Of a stretch of DNA of 64,000 bases, positions 1 through 11,199 are shown piece by piece. Within the stretch, counting starts at the first letter, position 1. The number at the start of each line of letters is the position of its first letter. The notes under the pieces are model-generated. The model was not told where the DNA came from. It saw only the letters and a program-made list of their open reading frames with translations, and did no database searches. This stretch comes from Amblyornis subalaris (taxonomy: Eukaryota; Chordata; Aves; Passeriformes; Ptilonorhynchidae). The position numbers and the translations under genes are program-made. The stretch spans positions 1,268,406 through 1,332,405 of the forward strand of contig JACAXG010000107.1 in NCBI GenBank assembly GCA_018881555.1. The letters run 5' to 3'.

Positions 1-683
1 AACTAAAATTTTTCAGAAAATGTGGAGATACTCAAATCCTAAAAAAATTTTGTAAGATTTGGGTAATTTTTAGAGAAAAAAGCTGTGAGATTCAAGTTGA
101 GAGACATCTAGATCAAACTAANCACACTGTAAATCACTTCCATTACACATGGAATATTTCTTTTCTCTAATTAAAACTAGTCAATCTTGCCATCATGTTG
201 TAGTTAAGATCTTGCTTTACATTCTGGCCGTTAAGGCTGCTTGAGTTAAAATACAGAAAAAAAAAGGACAAAGCTTAGTCAAGAACATTTTCATAAATAA
301 ACAATAAATGCAGTTAATCAGTGTGCTGCTTCTAGAGGGGTCATGTTATTGGAGTATTCAATAAGCCAGGTGTTCTTCNAAAATGCTTTTGAATCCTGAA
401 AGTACCGAACATAAATGTTTAAATAGATATATATTTGCTGTTCTCTAATTTATTACTTACTATTCATTCACCCCGTTTGCAAAAACGTTTTAGGAAGTTC
501 TCATATGAATTAAGTGACTAGTCACACATCTGGATTTTCTTTAAAATATGCTCCCTCTTCTTAAGTTGGATTATCATCTCAGAAGGTGCAAATATTAGTT
601 TTCTTACTGATTTTATGAGAGCAGGTGCTAATATTTTGTTTCTATTAGAAAAACACTTGAATTCCGCATTTACTTACGCAACT
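1..683. other. Unique AT-rich sequence, no gene seen
   Basis: I see no splice-bounded open frame, repeat family or RNA gene here. It is AT-rich with short homopolymer runs and two isolated Ns. Confidence 0.6.
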
Positions 684-1243
684 CACAGAATCATAGACTC
701 ACAGAATATGTTGAGTTGGAAGGGACCCACAAGGACCATCAAGTCCAACTCCTGGCCCGGCACAGGGCANCCCAAGAGTNACACCATGTCCCTNAGCNTG
801 TTGTCCAAACACTTCTTGAGCTCTGTCAGGTTTGGTGCTGTGACCACTGCCCTGGGGAGCCTCTTCAGTTCCCAATGACCCTCTGGGTGAAGAACCTTTT
901 CCTGATATCCAACCTAATCCTGCCNTGACACAACTTTTGGCCATTCCGTNGGGTCCTGTCACTGGGCACCAGAGAGAAGAGATCAGTGTCTGCCCCTCCT
1001 CTTCTCCTCACGAGGAAGTTGTAACTGCAATGAGGTCTCCCCTCAGTCTCCTCTTCTCCAGGCTGAACAGACCAAGTGCCCTCAGCCACTCCTCATAGGG
1101 CCTCCAGACCTTTCATCACCTTCACTGTCCTCCTCTGGGTGCTCTCTGATAGTTTAATATCTTTCTTATAAGGTGGTGACCAGGACTGCACACAGGACTC
1201 GAGGTGAGGCCGCAGCAGCAAAGCACAGAGTGGGAGAGTAGAG
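684..1243 (-). mobile_element. CR1 LINE, 5'-truncated 3' portion
   Basis: The plus strand opens with the inverted CR1 3' end (cacagaatcatag) and runs through the 3' UTR into the end of ORF2, so the element's sense strand is minus. Minus-strand translation gives recognisable ORF2 C-terminal pieces: RPHLESCVQSW and YKKDIKL near 1140-1200, and FSLVPSDRT then RLDIRKRFFTQRV near 880-990. These lie in different frames, so the copy is frameshifted and dead. It belongs to the subfamily with 'gggacccacaaggaccatc', shared with the copies at 10848 and 16329. Six Ns fall within 770-950, denser than in the flanks. Confidence 0.92.
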
Positions 1244-3640
1244 CTAAGGCTTAACCAAGTNTGGTTGACCCACAGAATAGAGGAGCTAGAAGATACCAAC
1301 AAAAATTTTTAAAAAACTGGGAAGGAACTTCAAGAACGAAGAGGTAAATCACAGAGAGCAGGAAAAGCCGTTTAGTTCCAAAAAATGGTGATATTCCCAT
1401 ATCTTCATTAGCCTCACTGNAGGAAACAAGCTGAGTGGACCTTCAGGTAAAAAAACCTGGATTTTGTATATAAGTATTTAATCAGCTCCAGAATAATTGA
1501 TGCATTGAATTTAAATAATGTTAAAATTACATGTGAAATAACTCCTTAATGTTGCTCTTTTGCTGACAGCCATTCAGACAGAGGCAGATAAAACCTTCAG
1601 CTCATGCATTCTGACCCTATGAACACCAGAAAACATTTAATTGTGCCTAAATTGAACCAAACTGCAATTTGTTTGACTACCACAAAGACATCTATGCTTG
1701 ACACAAAGACAGCAGGAGACAGAGGAACCAACACTTCCATTGGTAATTTTTTCCAGTGATTAATCCCCTTCACTGTTTACAGCAGGTACCCACTTTCCAG
1801 TTTGAATTTGGCTTGGTTCAGCATCGCTCTGTTACAGCTCTCTCCACTAGATTAAATAGACATTTAAAACCTCTGNTTTTCTGCTCCTGGATGTATTTAT
1901 CACAACCCCTCTACACCTTCCTTCAAGCCAGGGCAGTGCATGTGGAGTTGCTCCAAGGGAAGAACATGGAGTTAATCGAGAGAGGACAGCCCTGCACAAA
2001 TGAACGTGGGAAGCTGTCCTAGGAGAAAAGCATCTAACCTCTAGGAAAAATTACCTTCAGTGGGAAACCAAGTAATATTGTACTGGTGAGAGGAGATTTC
2101 CCAGGATTTGAGGAGTTGCGTCCTGCAGCCACAACNTTTTTCTCAGGGCAAGCACACTCTTACAGGGTGCATATATGTGTGGATTTAAACAAAAGAAATC
2201 CTCTAACCTCTTTAATTAGGGAAATGAAAGCTGTTTCCTTCTAGCACTTAAATAATATTTGTAGATTCAGCTTCCAGGAAAAAAATAATAAACCCAACAA
2301 GACCAAGCAAGATTATTTGGCTACTAATGTCATAAAAATATTTACTATCAATAATTTACTTCTCCTCAAAGATTTACAATNGTCCTTCTGACCCCATAAC
2401 TTACTGTGACTTTATATTGAGTTCCTGTTACACTGCAGTACTATATAATGTTAGGGTCAGTAGTTTACCAGGATGCAATCCCCAATTCTGTAATGTTCTT
2501 CACTTGTATGTGTTCAGCTAACTATACAGATGAAAATATCTGTTTTTCTTTGAATGGACCCTTCTTGTCAGATTGTTCTGCAGGATTTCNCTGTCACTAT
2601 CGTTATCTATCATTCTGCTAATAATTACCCATTTTTTGGCAGCTGTATCGTGTTTACTTCTCCATCACTATGGAAACACTGAATTTTCTCAGCCCTAATA
2701 TAGATTCCTGCAGAATCCTACTGGAAATACTTTCACAGAGTGAAATGATTTCTGTGAGCATTTTTTTCTGATGTCCATTTAATCTTCAATGTTTAACTGA
2801 TTTTCTGTGAAGCTATTATTTTATCACAGTGTTACTTGACACTTTTCAAAAGAATAACCCTATGGGTATTTTTGTGCCTATTTGAATCTCTGTTATGGAC
2901 TTTGTCAGAGTTTGGGCACCTGAGTGCAAAAGAGCTACTCAGACTCCTATTCAGGACCGCAGCATCACAAACCAGCACCTTCCTTTCTTTTTTACTCTGG
3001 GAAATTTTTTTCTTTTCTAAAATACAGTTTAGACTTCACATGCCTCTTCTTTTCTTCTTAATCATGACGGAGAACCAATCTGCTCAAAGTGAGATCTTGC
3101 TTTGGAGACAGTTCAGTTGATACTCCAAATCACAGAACCCTTCNAACTCAGGATATTCTTTGAAATCTACTTCACCTAAGGTACTTCTTTGGAGATGCTT
3201 CAGTTTAAGCACCAAATGAACTTTCTGCTCCAAACGGATGGCCAGGGCTGACTCAGCAGCTCTCACTTGCCAAAAGAAGGAATTCTGACTTTTCTTGTCT
3301 TTCCACCTCCCCATGCCAGCTCCCAGCCATGTCCTCCAGCTGTTTTCCACATGCTGGCTCTAACATTTGTCTGAGCTCTTGATGAGCCATTTCACCCATT
3401 AAAGGAGAAGAAAATGAGTGCAGTAAAAGAGTGAATAAATTCAAGTTAGATTTTGCAAGCTGAATTAGCTCACCAAAGTGTCAGATAAGCCCCACAGGTG
3501 ATAGAAAGGAATGGATTGAAACAGAAGAAGCTAGCAAAGGGGAGGAAAAGAGAAGGCAAGGAGGATCGTTTTCAGGCAACAGAAAGCTGTTGAGTTGACT
3601 TAGATGCCCTGTTTGCCTGCAACCTTCAACAACAACTTAC
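1244..3640. other. Unique sequence, no gene recognised
   Basis: Contains only short open frames, the longest being 94 codons at 2836-3120 on plus with many hydrophobic residues but no domain, signal or supporting splice sites. No transposon was recognised. Confidence 0.5.
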
Positions 3641-3870
3641 ACAACTCTCTTGGACCAGGTATTTGCATACTGCCTAAACACATCTGAAGTGTTATATTAG
3701 GCAGGTGTTGTAAATCTCCATATGAGGTCATTTTAGGCATTGTAAAACCTAATTTGCATACCCAAAGTAATATGTTTCATCTCTTAATTATCCATACCAA
3801 ACTCATAGTCTCAGCAAAGATGACATTTGAATTTGTAGAAGATATTTATTTGCATTAATTAGTGCTGGAT
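3641..3870. promoter_or_regulatory. Candidate cis-regulatory block with three octamer motifs
   Basis: Three POU/octamer-type ATTTGCAT sites lie at 3661-3668, 3752-3759 and 3848-3855, the last joined to a homeodomain-type TAATTAG at 3856-3862. A TGCCTAA/TTAGGCA motif occurs as an inverted pair (3671-3677 and 3697-3703), with a third copy at 3733-3739 next to an opposed CCTAA. The spacing and symmetry look like an enhancer or conserved non-coding element. There is no transcript or conservation evidence in hand, so function is inference. Confidence 0.25.
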
Positions 3871-5101
3871 GATATTTCATTCTTTGAATTTACATCCACT
3901 TAATTCTTATTTCTTTTTTACATATTTTCCATAACTTCATGTCACTCTGACAACCCTGAAGCTTACCAGATGATTCCTTGCATCCTTTCTAAATATTATC
4001 ACATTAGTATGTTTTTCAGCTTTCAGTTTTCTTCTGATATTCCAGGATCTATTAAGAATATGTTATTAACTGAAATGCAATGAAATTAATATTTCATTGA
4101 AGAAATCTAATGTGTGAGTTGTCTGTTGATATAAAAAGTGATATATGTTAGGTGTTATTTTATGTGCTCTTCAGTTATTAATGAATTAAGAAGTGTTTCA
4201 TCTTCCTCAAACTNAATCTCATATTCCATCATAATATCTTTCATTTCCCTAAACAGCTGCCTATTCTTCTGAATGAATTCCAGCCTGTTTTTAAGACCTT
4301 GAAAACTTTATCCTGGGGGAGAACACAAAGAGACCTTCAAAACATTCTCACAACTGAGAGGGAATGGCATTTCTCTTGGGTTTCCATGGGATGAAAAAAG
4401 TGGTGATAGGAAATCAGAATATATCTGGTTATTATTGTATACCTTACAGAAATAGTTGTACTTTGAGGGAAGAGTTGTGCTGTCTTAGGTCTATAAAGGA
4501 TTAAGAAAACTGTTACAGCAAGGAAAAAACTGAGGTGGGATTAGACCATGAGTATTACTGTATTGCACAATATTTACAAATTAAGTCATATTACAGCACA
4601 ATGAACTTTTCAGGTCATTGATTTCCTGTACATTCTTGTTAGGATAGTGTAATAGGTGGTCAGAAAGCCTCAAAACAGAAAAAAATAATGAAAGCAACAG
4701 AAATAACTGAAAAGTGTTGTAACAAATACAGCAATCAGTGGCCCAATGAGCTACAGAACACTTTCATCTCTTCCCGTCTTTCAGAGATTCATTACCTCAG
4801 ATGATTAGTAAAAGATGGGTGCAAACAATAGTGCATTTTTTTTTTTTAAAAGAGATCATACAGCAGAATTTTGAATGACCAGCAGCAGGAAAGCTGGTTA
4901 TCATAATTTGCAAACTGTAATTCTTTGCAAAAGAACAGCTATATTTAAATACAGTGACTTAACCAAGAATATCAGTTTCAAAGGCAAGAAAGTAGAAAGA
5001 GTATCCTTACAGTCCTTGGAGAACTTCAAGCATCACTTCTAAGCCCGCTCTCCCTTTCTACATTCTATCACAGTATAGGAATTCCACAATGATTTATAAA
5101 A
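3871..5101. other. Unique AT-rich sequence, no gene seen
   Basis: No repeat family or plausible exon was recognised. A poly-T run of about a dozen bases occurs near 4838-4852. Confidence 0.5.
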
Positions 5102-5194
5102 GGAAGATTTTCAAAGGCACAAATGGGAGTCAGGTGTCCGATTTCCATCGGCTCAGGCACCCAACTCCCATTTGTATTTTCAGAAAATCCTCCC
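5102..5194. mobile_element. Palindromic MITE-like hairpin
   Basis: Two arms fold back on each other. The inner arm 5119-5136 pairs with 5158-5175 (16 of 18 positions, counting reverse complements). The outer arm 5102-5112 pairs with 5183-5193 (10 of 11). The loop is 5137-5157. The motif 'acaaatgggagt' in both arms resembles the palindromic non-autonomous DNA transposons seen in crocodilians, turtles and birds (Chompy-like). The family name is from memory and unverified. The copy is too diverged to be active. Confidence 0.7.
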
Positions 5195-6176
5195 TNAGAG
5201 ACATGAAATATAAAGTGGTAAAGTAACTTGTATTCTAAGGCCAGGAACATTTGCCTTAATTTTTTACATACAGTTCCATTTTGGTTTCTTTTGATTTGAT
5301 ATCAAAGCAAATAGAATTCTGCATTTTAAAAAAGAAAGACTGGATGATCTAATATCTTTGACATTGCTGGTTTCTGTGGTTCTGTCATGCACACAGTGGG
5401 ATGTTAAATATGAAACTAAGTAATTTAAAGACAATTCCCCCCTTTCAGTCTGTCCTGTTATTTTTGCTTTTTAAAACAAATGTATAGTTTAAAAGGAATG
5501 TAAAACAAGCCAGCTGACACACTTTGGAGCCAACTGAAGGAAAAGACATAGAGTAGGAAAACTGATAACTTGACCAAAAATTTAAGCCAGTGTGAATGAC
5601 ACTCTTATCTAACAGAATTTTAAAGACTGGGATTATTTTGTTGTTCTTCTTGTTTTGTTTTTATATTCATAAGAAGGAAAATATGCTAAAATGATTTTGG
5701 TTTGAATTAAATATCAAATTTTTAATTTAAAAGTTCTAATTTGTATTAACTATTTTTAACAAAACACATGTACTTCAGAGTTTTTTAAAAAATGGAAAAG
5801 AAACAAAAAATGCAAAAAAGTATTTTTACCAGTTGCCTTCCTCTTTTTGAGGAATTCATCTAAATAGAGTCAACTTTAGTACATCTAGGTCCAGAGATGG
5901 ATTTCAGCAGTTCTCCCACACAGTCAAAGAAGGTGCAAAACTCACACTTTTTNTCTGAGATATGCCTTCGTTAACAAGTAGCACATCAAAAATCCACTAA
6001 AAATACTGTGTTCAGGCTAGGTCTCCTCTTCACCTTTGTTTTATTAATTTCATTTTTTTTTCCCTGCAAAACTATTCCACAGGGGATAATGAAACAAAAA
6101 ATATGCAAAGCTTGGTAAAGCGATTTTACGCCCACGTTTCTCTCTGGTCTTGGTCCCCCAGTCATTCTGCATCCAT
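5195..6176. other. Unique AT-rich sequence, no gene seen
   Basis: AT-rich sequence with short A/T runs. No repeat family or credible exon was recognised. Confidence 0.5.
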
Positions 6177-6362
6177 TCATAGGATCAGGGTGGAAGGGTT
6201 TTCTGGAGGATATCTAGACCACCTCTGTAGTTCGAGCAGGNTCACCAAGCCAGTTGCCTGGGACAACATCCAGATTCCTTTGAAATACCTCCAAGGATGG
6301 AGATTTCACAACTGCTCTGGTTGCCCTAAGTTAAAAGTTTTACCTGATGTTTACATTCGTTC
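6177..6362 (-). mobile_element. Old CR1 fragment
   Basis: The run from 'tcataggatca' through 'tacctccaaggatggagatttcacaact' wording (split here across 6280-6320) and 'tacctgatgtttac' follows the inverse of the CR1 3' region, though heavily diverged. The sense strand is therefore minus. Sequence after about 6362 no longer aligns by eye. Confidence 0.7.
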
Positions 6363-7486
6363 ATGACCCTGTTTTGATGGGAACCAGACACCTCCTTCTC
6401 AGGTGACGCCAGGATACAATTGGGATGATGGGTTTTTCCAAAGATCATGCCATGTAGGAAATAAGGATGAAATCACACCTTATTTTGTCCTCTTCCTGCA
6501 CATTATTCCTTCAATATTACTTCAGCAACCTTATACCTCCCTTGTGGCTCTTGTGCACGTTCAAGACTTACAACCCAGACCCCTCAAGTCATTTTACAGA
6601 AACAATCTCTGGTGCACTGTCACACATTTGGTTCATTATTTCAGGTGTTCAGAACTAAAAAAGAACCCCAAACATCCCGAACCTTTCACAAACAAATGAA
6701 TAATAAATCTTAAGGCCACAGATACATCACACTTTCCCCANAATGACACCCAGACGAAGAAGGTTGTGGGTGTGGGAAGGATTGGTGGGTTGTCCATGTG
6801 GCTGTGGGACACAGGGGTGAGTTGATCCCAGGACAAGGTCGTTTAACCANGTCCATACAGCCTGGGTGGAGGACGCAGAAATCAGCAGGTCCCTGATCAA
6901 AGTGAGCTCANGAGCAGGTGTAATTCTCTACCTAAAAATGCCTGATTTTTGCTTACCCAAACTTGCTATATAATCCTTCATTCTATTTTCTTTTCCTCTG
7001 CTAAAGAATGCAGGAAGGAGCCTTTTCTTTCAACAGTACAGCAACCTGAGTCATCCCTACAATGAAGGAAACTCAAGTGGAGGAAGTGGGTGCAAGAAGA
7101 TTTTGCTGGGTGAATCAATTGTATCTTTGGTTCACACAACTGTGATTAATTTCTGNCTAAAAAAGGTCTAAAAAAGGAAGGGAACCCACTCAGGGAGTGA
7201 GGAAGTGTCAANATAATGCACATATCTGCCTTCAGAGTAGTCTTGATGCTTAGAAATGCTGCATATGTGTGTAGTTATCCCTTCTCCTCCTTGGTTCTCT
7301 AAGGGGTGCAGAGGCTACATTTCATTGATATTGGGCAATTTCCATAAAAGAAGACTTTAAACAAAATGCAACTGTGGTGTTTGACTAAGGTGTATTTTAC
7401 CTTTGAAATATTAGAGAAACAATTTTATTTGTCACCCAGAAGTTCACTGAGTTTGAAAGGAGGCAGAGCACAAAATAATGTCTTAC
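6363..7486. other. Unique sequence, no gene recognised
   Basis: Holds overlapping short open frames (98 codons at 6403-6699 on plus) with no domain or splice support. Nothing else was recognised. Confidence 0.45.
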
Positions 7487-7606
7487 CACTTCTTTTGTGT
7501 GGAATAAAAGCGCCAATGGAATAGAAACTTGCTTTAATTCGGGGAGAGAGAGGCATCAGCAAGAACAAGATCAAGACAAGAAATCCCAGTGCAAAGGTCG
7601 AAAGTC
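7487..7606 (-). CDS. Candidate internal exon with a transmembrane segment
   Basis: On the minus strand a 120-nt segment is flanked by an acceptor with a pyrimidine-rich tract ending TGTTCAG (AG at 7608-7607) and a donor G|GTAAGA (GT at 7486-7485). It is open in only one frame, with phase 1 at both ends and 39 full codons. The product starts LSTFALGFLVLILFLL, a hydrophobic stretch long enough to span a membrane. It continues MPLSPRIKASF, then a basic end, HKRS. Three CpGs are retained in the exon although the surroundings are CpG-poor, which fits coding constraint. I do not recognise the family. No partner exon was confirmed in this window, so it would have to belong to a gene with very long introns. 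It could equally be a chance open frame (a stop lies just upstream of the acceptor and another about 60 nt past the donor). Confidence 0.3.
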
Positions 7607-7805
7607 CTGAACACGAGGGAATAAACCATTACATTCAGAAGTACATTTTAAAAGGAGAAAAGATGCTAACAATCTGCCCCCAAACAACTTGAAATCAATA
7701 AGTGTGTCAGACAAAGGATGGAATGGAAGTCACGCTGTTTTATATATTACATTAAAACAGCAACAAAATCTTAAATTTTGATCCTTTTATAAAACAATAC
7801 AGAAA

Positions 7806-7865
7806 TTGATTTTTTTTTTTTTTTAAGGAAAAGAATGAAAGAGAAAAAGAGAAAAAAAACAAAAC
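7806..7865. repeat. Poly-T followed by purine-rich low-complexity tract
   Basis: A run of T (about 7810-7825) is followed by GA-rich sequence of the type gaaagagaaaaagag and an A-rich end. There is no terminal repeat or target duplication to suggest a retrogene tail. Confidence 0.8.
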
Positions 7866-8044
7866 AAGAAAAAACCNCACCAGCTGTTTCCTGGCCAAGC
7901 AAACCACAGGGGCTCTTACTCTGTACTACAGTAAATGGCCAACTTCCCAGGGTAGTTTAAGTCCCCTGCAGCCTGCAGTGTCAGCAGAGTTGGTCATTTA
8001 CGAATCAGTGGGGTTTTGTTAGAAGTTTGTTTGTCTTTCAGTGA

Positions 8045-8100
8045 AACCACCCGCCTTGTGGTTGAATTGTCTGAGCTATAAATAGAGGGCCAGTGCATCA
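8045..8100 (+). promoter_or_regulatory. TATA-like box with inverted RUNX-type sites
   Basis: A good TATA match, TATAAATAG at 8077-8085, lies 14 bases after TGTGGTT (8057-8063) and 27 bases after AACCAC (8045-8050), which are RUNX-type half sites on opposite strands. If this were a promoter it would fire rightwards near 8110, but no open frame or splice signal downstream supports a gene. An isolated match of this kind can arise by chance. Confidence 0.2.
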
Positions 8101-8730
8101 AATTCTTTCAGAATGAAACACAAAAATATGGGTAGTGGGAAGGGCGAGAAGGAAGGTGCAGGTCAGCCTTTTGACGCTGAGAAATAAAGGCTTGAAAATA
8201 TTCTGTTTATTTTTTGTGTTGTAGAACGTGGAGTAGGCAAACATCCGAAAAACCATTCCTCACCCACCCTCTTTTAGGCCACATTCACATGATGGGAAGT
8301 CCACAGAACCTGACCTCCTTCCTTTGCTGCCTTTCTTCCTTCCATATTAATGAGTTGGCCCGAACCCTAAAGGGTAATTTTGCTGTGTCTGCTGAAAATA
8401 CAGGTATTTGAATACTTACCAAGTGAGTATGTAGCCATCTACATAAAGTGCCCAGCAGTGCTTCAAAGTCTACCAAAAAATTCTTTGTTTCTAACAAGGC
8501 AGTGAGTTCTATTGGCCACTCCTGCTTTTTCTGCTTGTTTATTTAAACCAGAGCGCTGCTTTCCGTTCATTTCACACTGCTTGCCTTTCAATTTCACAGT
8601 GCCTTCTAGTTGAGTTTGTAAAGTTGCCACTAAGGAGCCCTGCTCGAAGTATCTCCATGGAAAGACAACAGGAAATGTTCACAGAATTCACACTCTTTTC
8701 CCACTCCAACATATCCTGGCAGATGTGTTA

Positions 8731-8744
8731 GTTACCATAGCAAC
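8731..8744. promoter_or_regulatory. RFX-type X-box palindrome
   Basis: GTTACCATAGCAAC matches the bipartite X-box bound by RFX factors (GTNRCC, short spacer, RGYAAC) at every specified position. It lies about 1.1 kb upstream of the candidate minus-strand exon. Binding and function are inferred from the motif alone. Confidence 0.4.
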
Positions 8745-9506
8745 AATTAAGACTAGCTCTTCCCTTTTTTTTTTTTTTAAATAATAAGAACAATCAGTAG
8801 TGCCTGAAAAATTTTCTTATAAATTTGTGTTTCAAATTTAAATTATACAATGCAAAGATCTTCTTGATCGTGTGTGTCTGCTAATATCTGAAAGGGTGTG
8901 AGATAAGGAGCTGTGTGATTTGGATGATCAGTACCTTTTTGTTCTCCCTCAGATCAGGGCTTACATGACATTCATTTGTTTCTGCTGATGTAAAGTAGGA
9001 GAGCTGGAAAGGGAGCAGGCTGATCCCATATCCAGAAATAAGAAAAAAATGTAGCACTTCAGTGCCAATACTCAGGGAATTTAAATGAGGGTCAAAAACT
9101 CAAGAGCTGTTCTCTGTGTTGGAAAGGTGAATATAACAATATAGAAAATATGGAGTGTATCTCAAACTCAATCTCTCCCCACAATCAACTTTAGAGGTCT
9201 TCATGCTGTGAAGTTCTTAAACCACACATCAACGACAGCAAATGCAAGTTTGGGTAATTGCACTGGTCTCCATGAAGTTACTATACCACTGCAACTAGGA
9301 GAAGAATTGAAAGGTAATTCTAGTAAAAGTTATTGTTCTGTGAAGAAACAATGTTGATTAATTAAGAAAGAATAATTGAAAAAGGAAAGGCTGTGAGCTG
9401 AATCAAGAAACCAGGCATGGATGAATGCCTTCTACAGGAATGCAAATACTGAGCAACTCCNCTCAGGTCACAGATCTTGGGCTCAAGTGTTCAAAAAAAA
9501 TGTCAA
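8745..9506. other. Unique sequence, no gene seen
   Basis: Contains a poly-T run near 8764-8778 and AT-rich sequence. No repeat family or exon was recognised. Confidence 0.5.
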
Positions 9507-9602
9507 TATGGCACATAGGGGTGTGGTTTAGTGCTGGATGTGGCAGTGCTGGGTCAACTTGATGATCTTAGAGGTCTTTTCTGACCTTACTTGTTCTNTG
9601 AC
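9507..9602 (+). mobile_element. CR1 3' terminus fragment
   Basis: The order 'ggtttagtgctgg', 'ggcagtgctgggt', 'gatgatcttagaggtctttt' is the last stretch of a CR1 3' UTR of the same subfamily as the copies at 30478 and 41126. Only about 100 bases remain. Confidence 0.85.
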
Positions 9603-10847
9603 TCAACCTGGGTGTAAGGGAACCAGGGAAGATCCCAGTCCTACCACGTCCCNCTTACTCCAGCAGTGCTTGTAGACACATCTACATCCTCCTGCCTGTT
9701 TCCCTGTTTGCTTTATTCCGTGTACAGGTACTCAAGGTGTCCCTTTTTGACAGGGTTTGCCTCACTATCAACTCAAATTAAAACTGTTATGACCACCCCT
9801 CCCANNCCCAGTTTGGGGCCCTCCCCAGCGGTTTGGCAAGCCGTTGGGCAGAGATGCCCAAATAGATCCTGTCTTTTGCTAGAACTCCTCATTCCTCCGA
9901 GAAGTACTCCAGGCACTGCACCTGAAGAAAAACTTGNTTTCAATTCCTCGTTCTGCTGTTTTGCTTAGAAGGAAAGAGAGTGGCTTGGTAAAACTGTTTC
10001 TTGCCTTGCAGCAACAAGCACCAAGTAACTGTAAACAGATAATCCTGTGAGTGCCTGCACAAATGGCAATATGAATCTGTGTTGGGATTGTGATGGAGAA
10101 GTATAGTCATTAATTAGATGCCACAATTCTTTAGTGCCAGGTAGAACAAGCCATTACTGAATCTGAAGTGATCCTCGTATTTCCTACGATAACACCGTGT
10201 GGCTGAAAAACTCAGCTTGTATCCAACTAATAGCTTCTGAAAAAAGAGATGACATATTTTTTAACCTTTCCAAAACACACTCGCTAACATACTCTAATGC
10301 TTGGGAGTATATAAGGTCACCTGAAACAGCAGCCTTTACATTTAAAACAGATGTGGCTATACACAGAAGTGAAGGAATGTGCTGCTTCGGGTTTTGTGCA
10401 ACAAGCGCCAGTGCTTTCCAGCTCTTTGCCATTCTGACACTCACAGCTTACACACAAGACTGCTTTGGAGTCGGGTATTCAGAGAGATGATTAAAAAAAA
10501 TTACTCTGTGCACAGCTGTCTGCAAAGGCTGGTGCATAAAGATAACCACCCTAAACACGTTGTCCTTTGCAGTCTCATTTCCCCTCGTTTCCTTGCTTCG
10601 TTGCACTGGAGCAAGGTAGACTGAAGTTACCAGCACACCAATGGCACCCTCAGCTCTCCCGTTCATCTCTACTGGGTCAGCTGTGCTCTGCAGTGAGAGG
10701 TTATTCCACAGCCTTTTCTTGCCCATGTGCTGTGCTAAGCTGAGGTTAAGTAGGACTTGGCTTCTTTTATTGTGTGTGCCTGAACGCAGTTTTTGAGTAG
10801 CCACAGCACAGACACACAGAGGAAAACCAAGCTACAACCCAAGCCTT
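9603..10847. other. Unique sequence, no gene recognised
   Basis: Overlapping short open frames occur at 10184-10804 on both strands (up to 118 codons, minus strand, 10448-10804). None shows a domain, and none has codon-level support that I can see. The region is richer in GC than its flanks. Confidence 0.45.
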
Positions 10848-11199
10848 CACAGAATCATAGGCTCATGCGATCATAGAATCATGGAATAAGCTGAGTTGGA
10901 AGGGACCCACAAGAATCGAGTCCAACTCCTGGCCTTGCACGGGACACCCCAAGAGTCACACCATGTCCCCAAAAGTGTTGTCCAAACACTTCTAGAACTC
11001 TGTCAGGCTGGTGCTGTGATCACTTTCCCTGTGGAGACTGTTCCAGTGCTCAACCACCCCTTGGATGAAGAANCTTTTTTCTGATATCCAACCTAAACCT
11101 CCCCTGACACAATTTCGTGCCATTCCCTTTGTCCCTGTCACTGATCACCACAGAGGAGAGATGAGAACCTGCCCCTCCTCGTCCCCTCAGGAGGAAGTA
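10848..11199 (-). mobile_element. CR1 LINE, 5'-truncated 3' portion
   Basis: Starts with the inverted 3' end, including a partly duplicated 'gatcatagaatcatgg' terminal repeat. It then follows the same subfamily as the copy at 684 ('ttggaagggacccacaag', 'gtccaaacacttct'). It stops abruptly after 'ctcaggaggaagt' near 11199. Confidence 0.92.

Noticed and set aside
8420..8490. Possible 71-nt minus-strand exon with a strong GGTAAGTAT donor
   Set aside because: The acceptor (TTGTTAG) has a weak pyrimidine tract, the peptide is unremarkable and its phase could not be linked to the candidate exon at 7487-7606.
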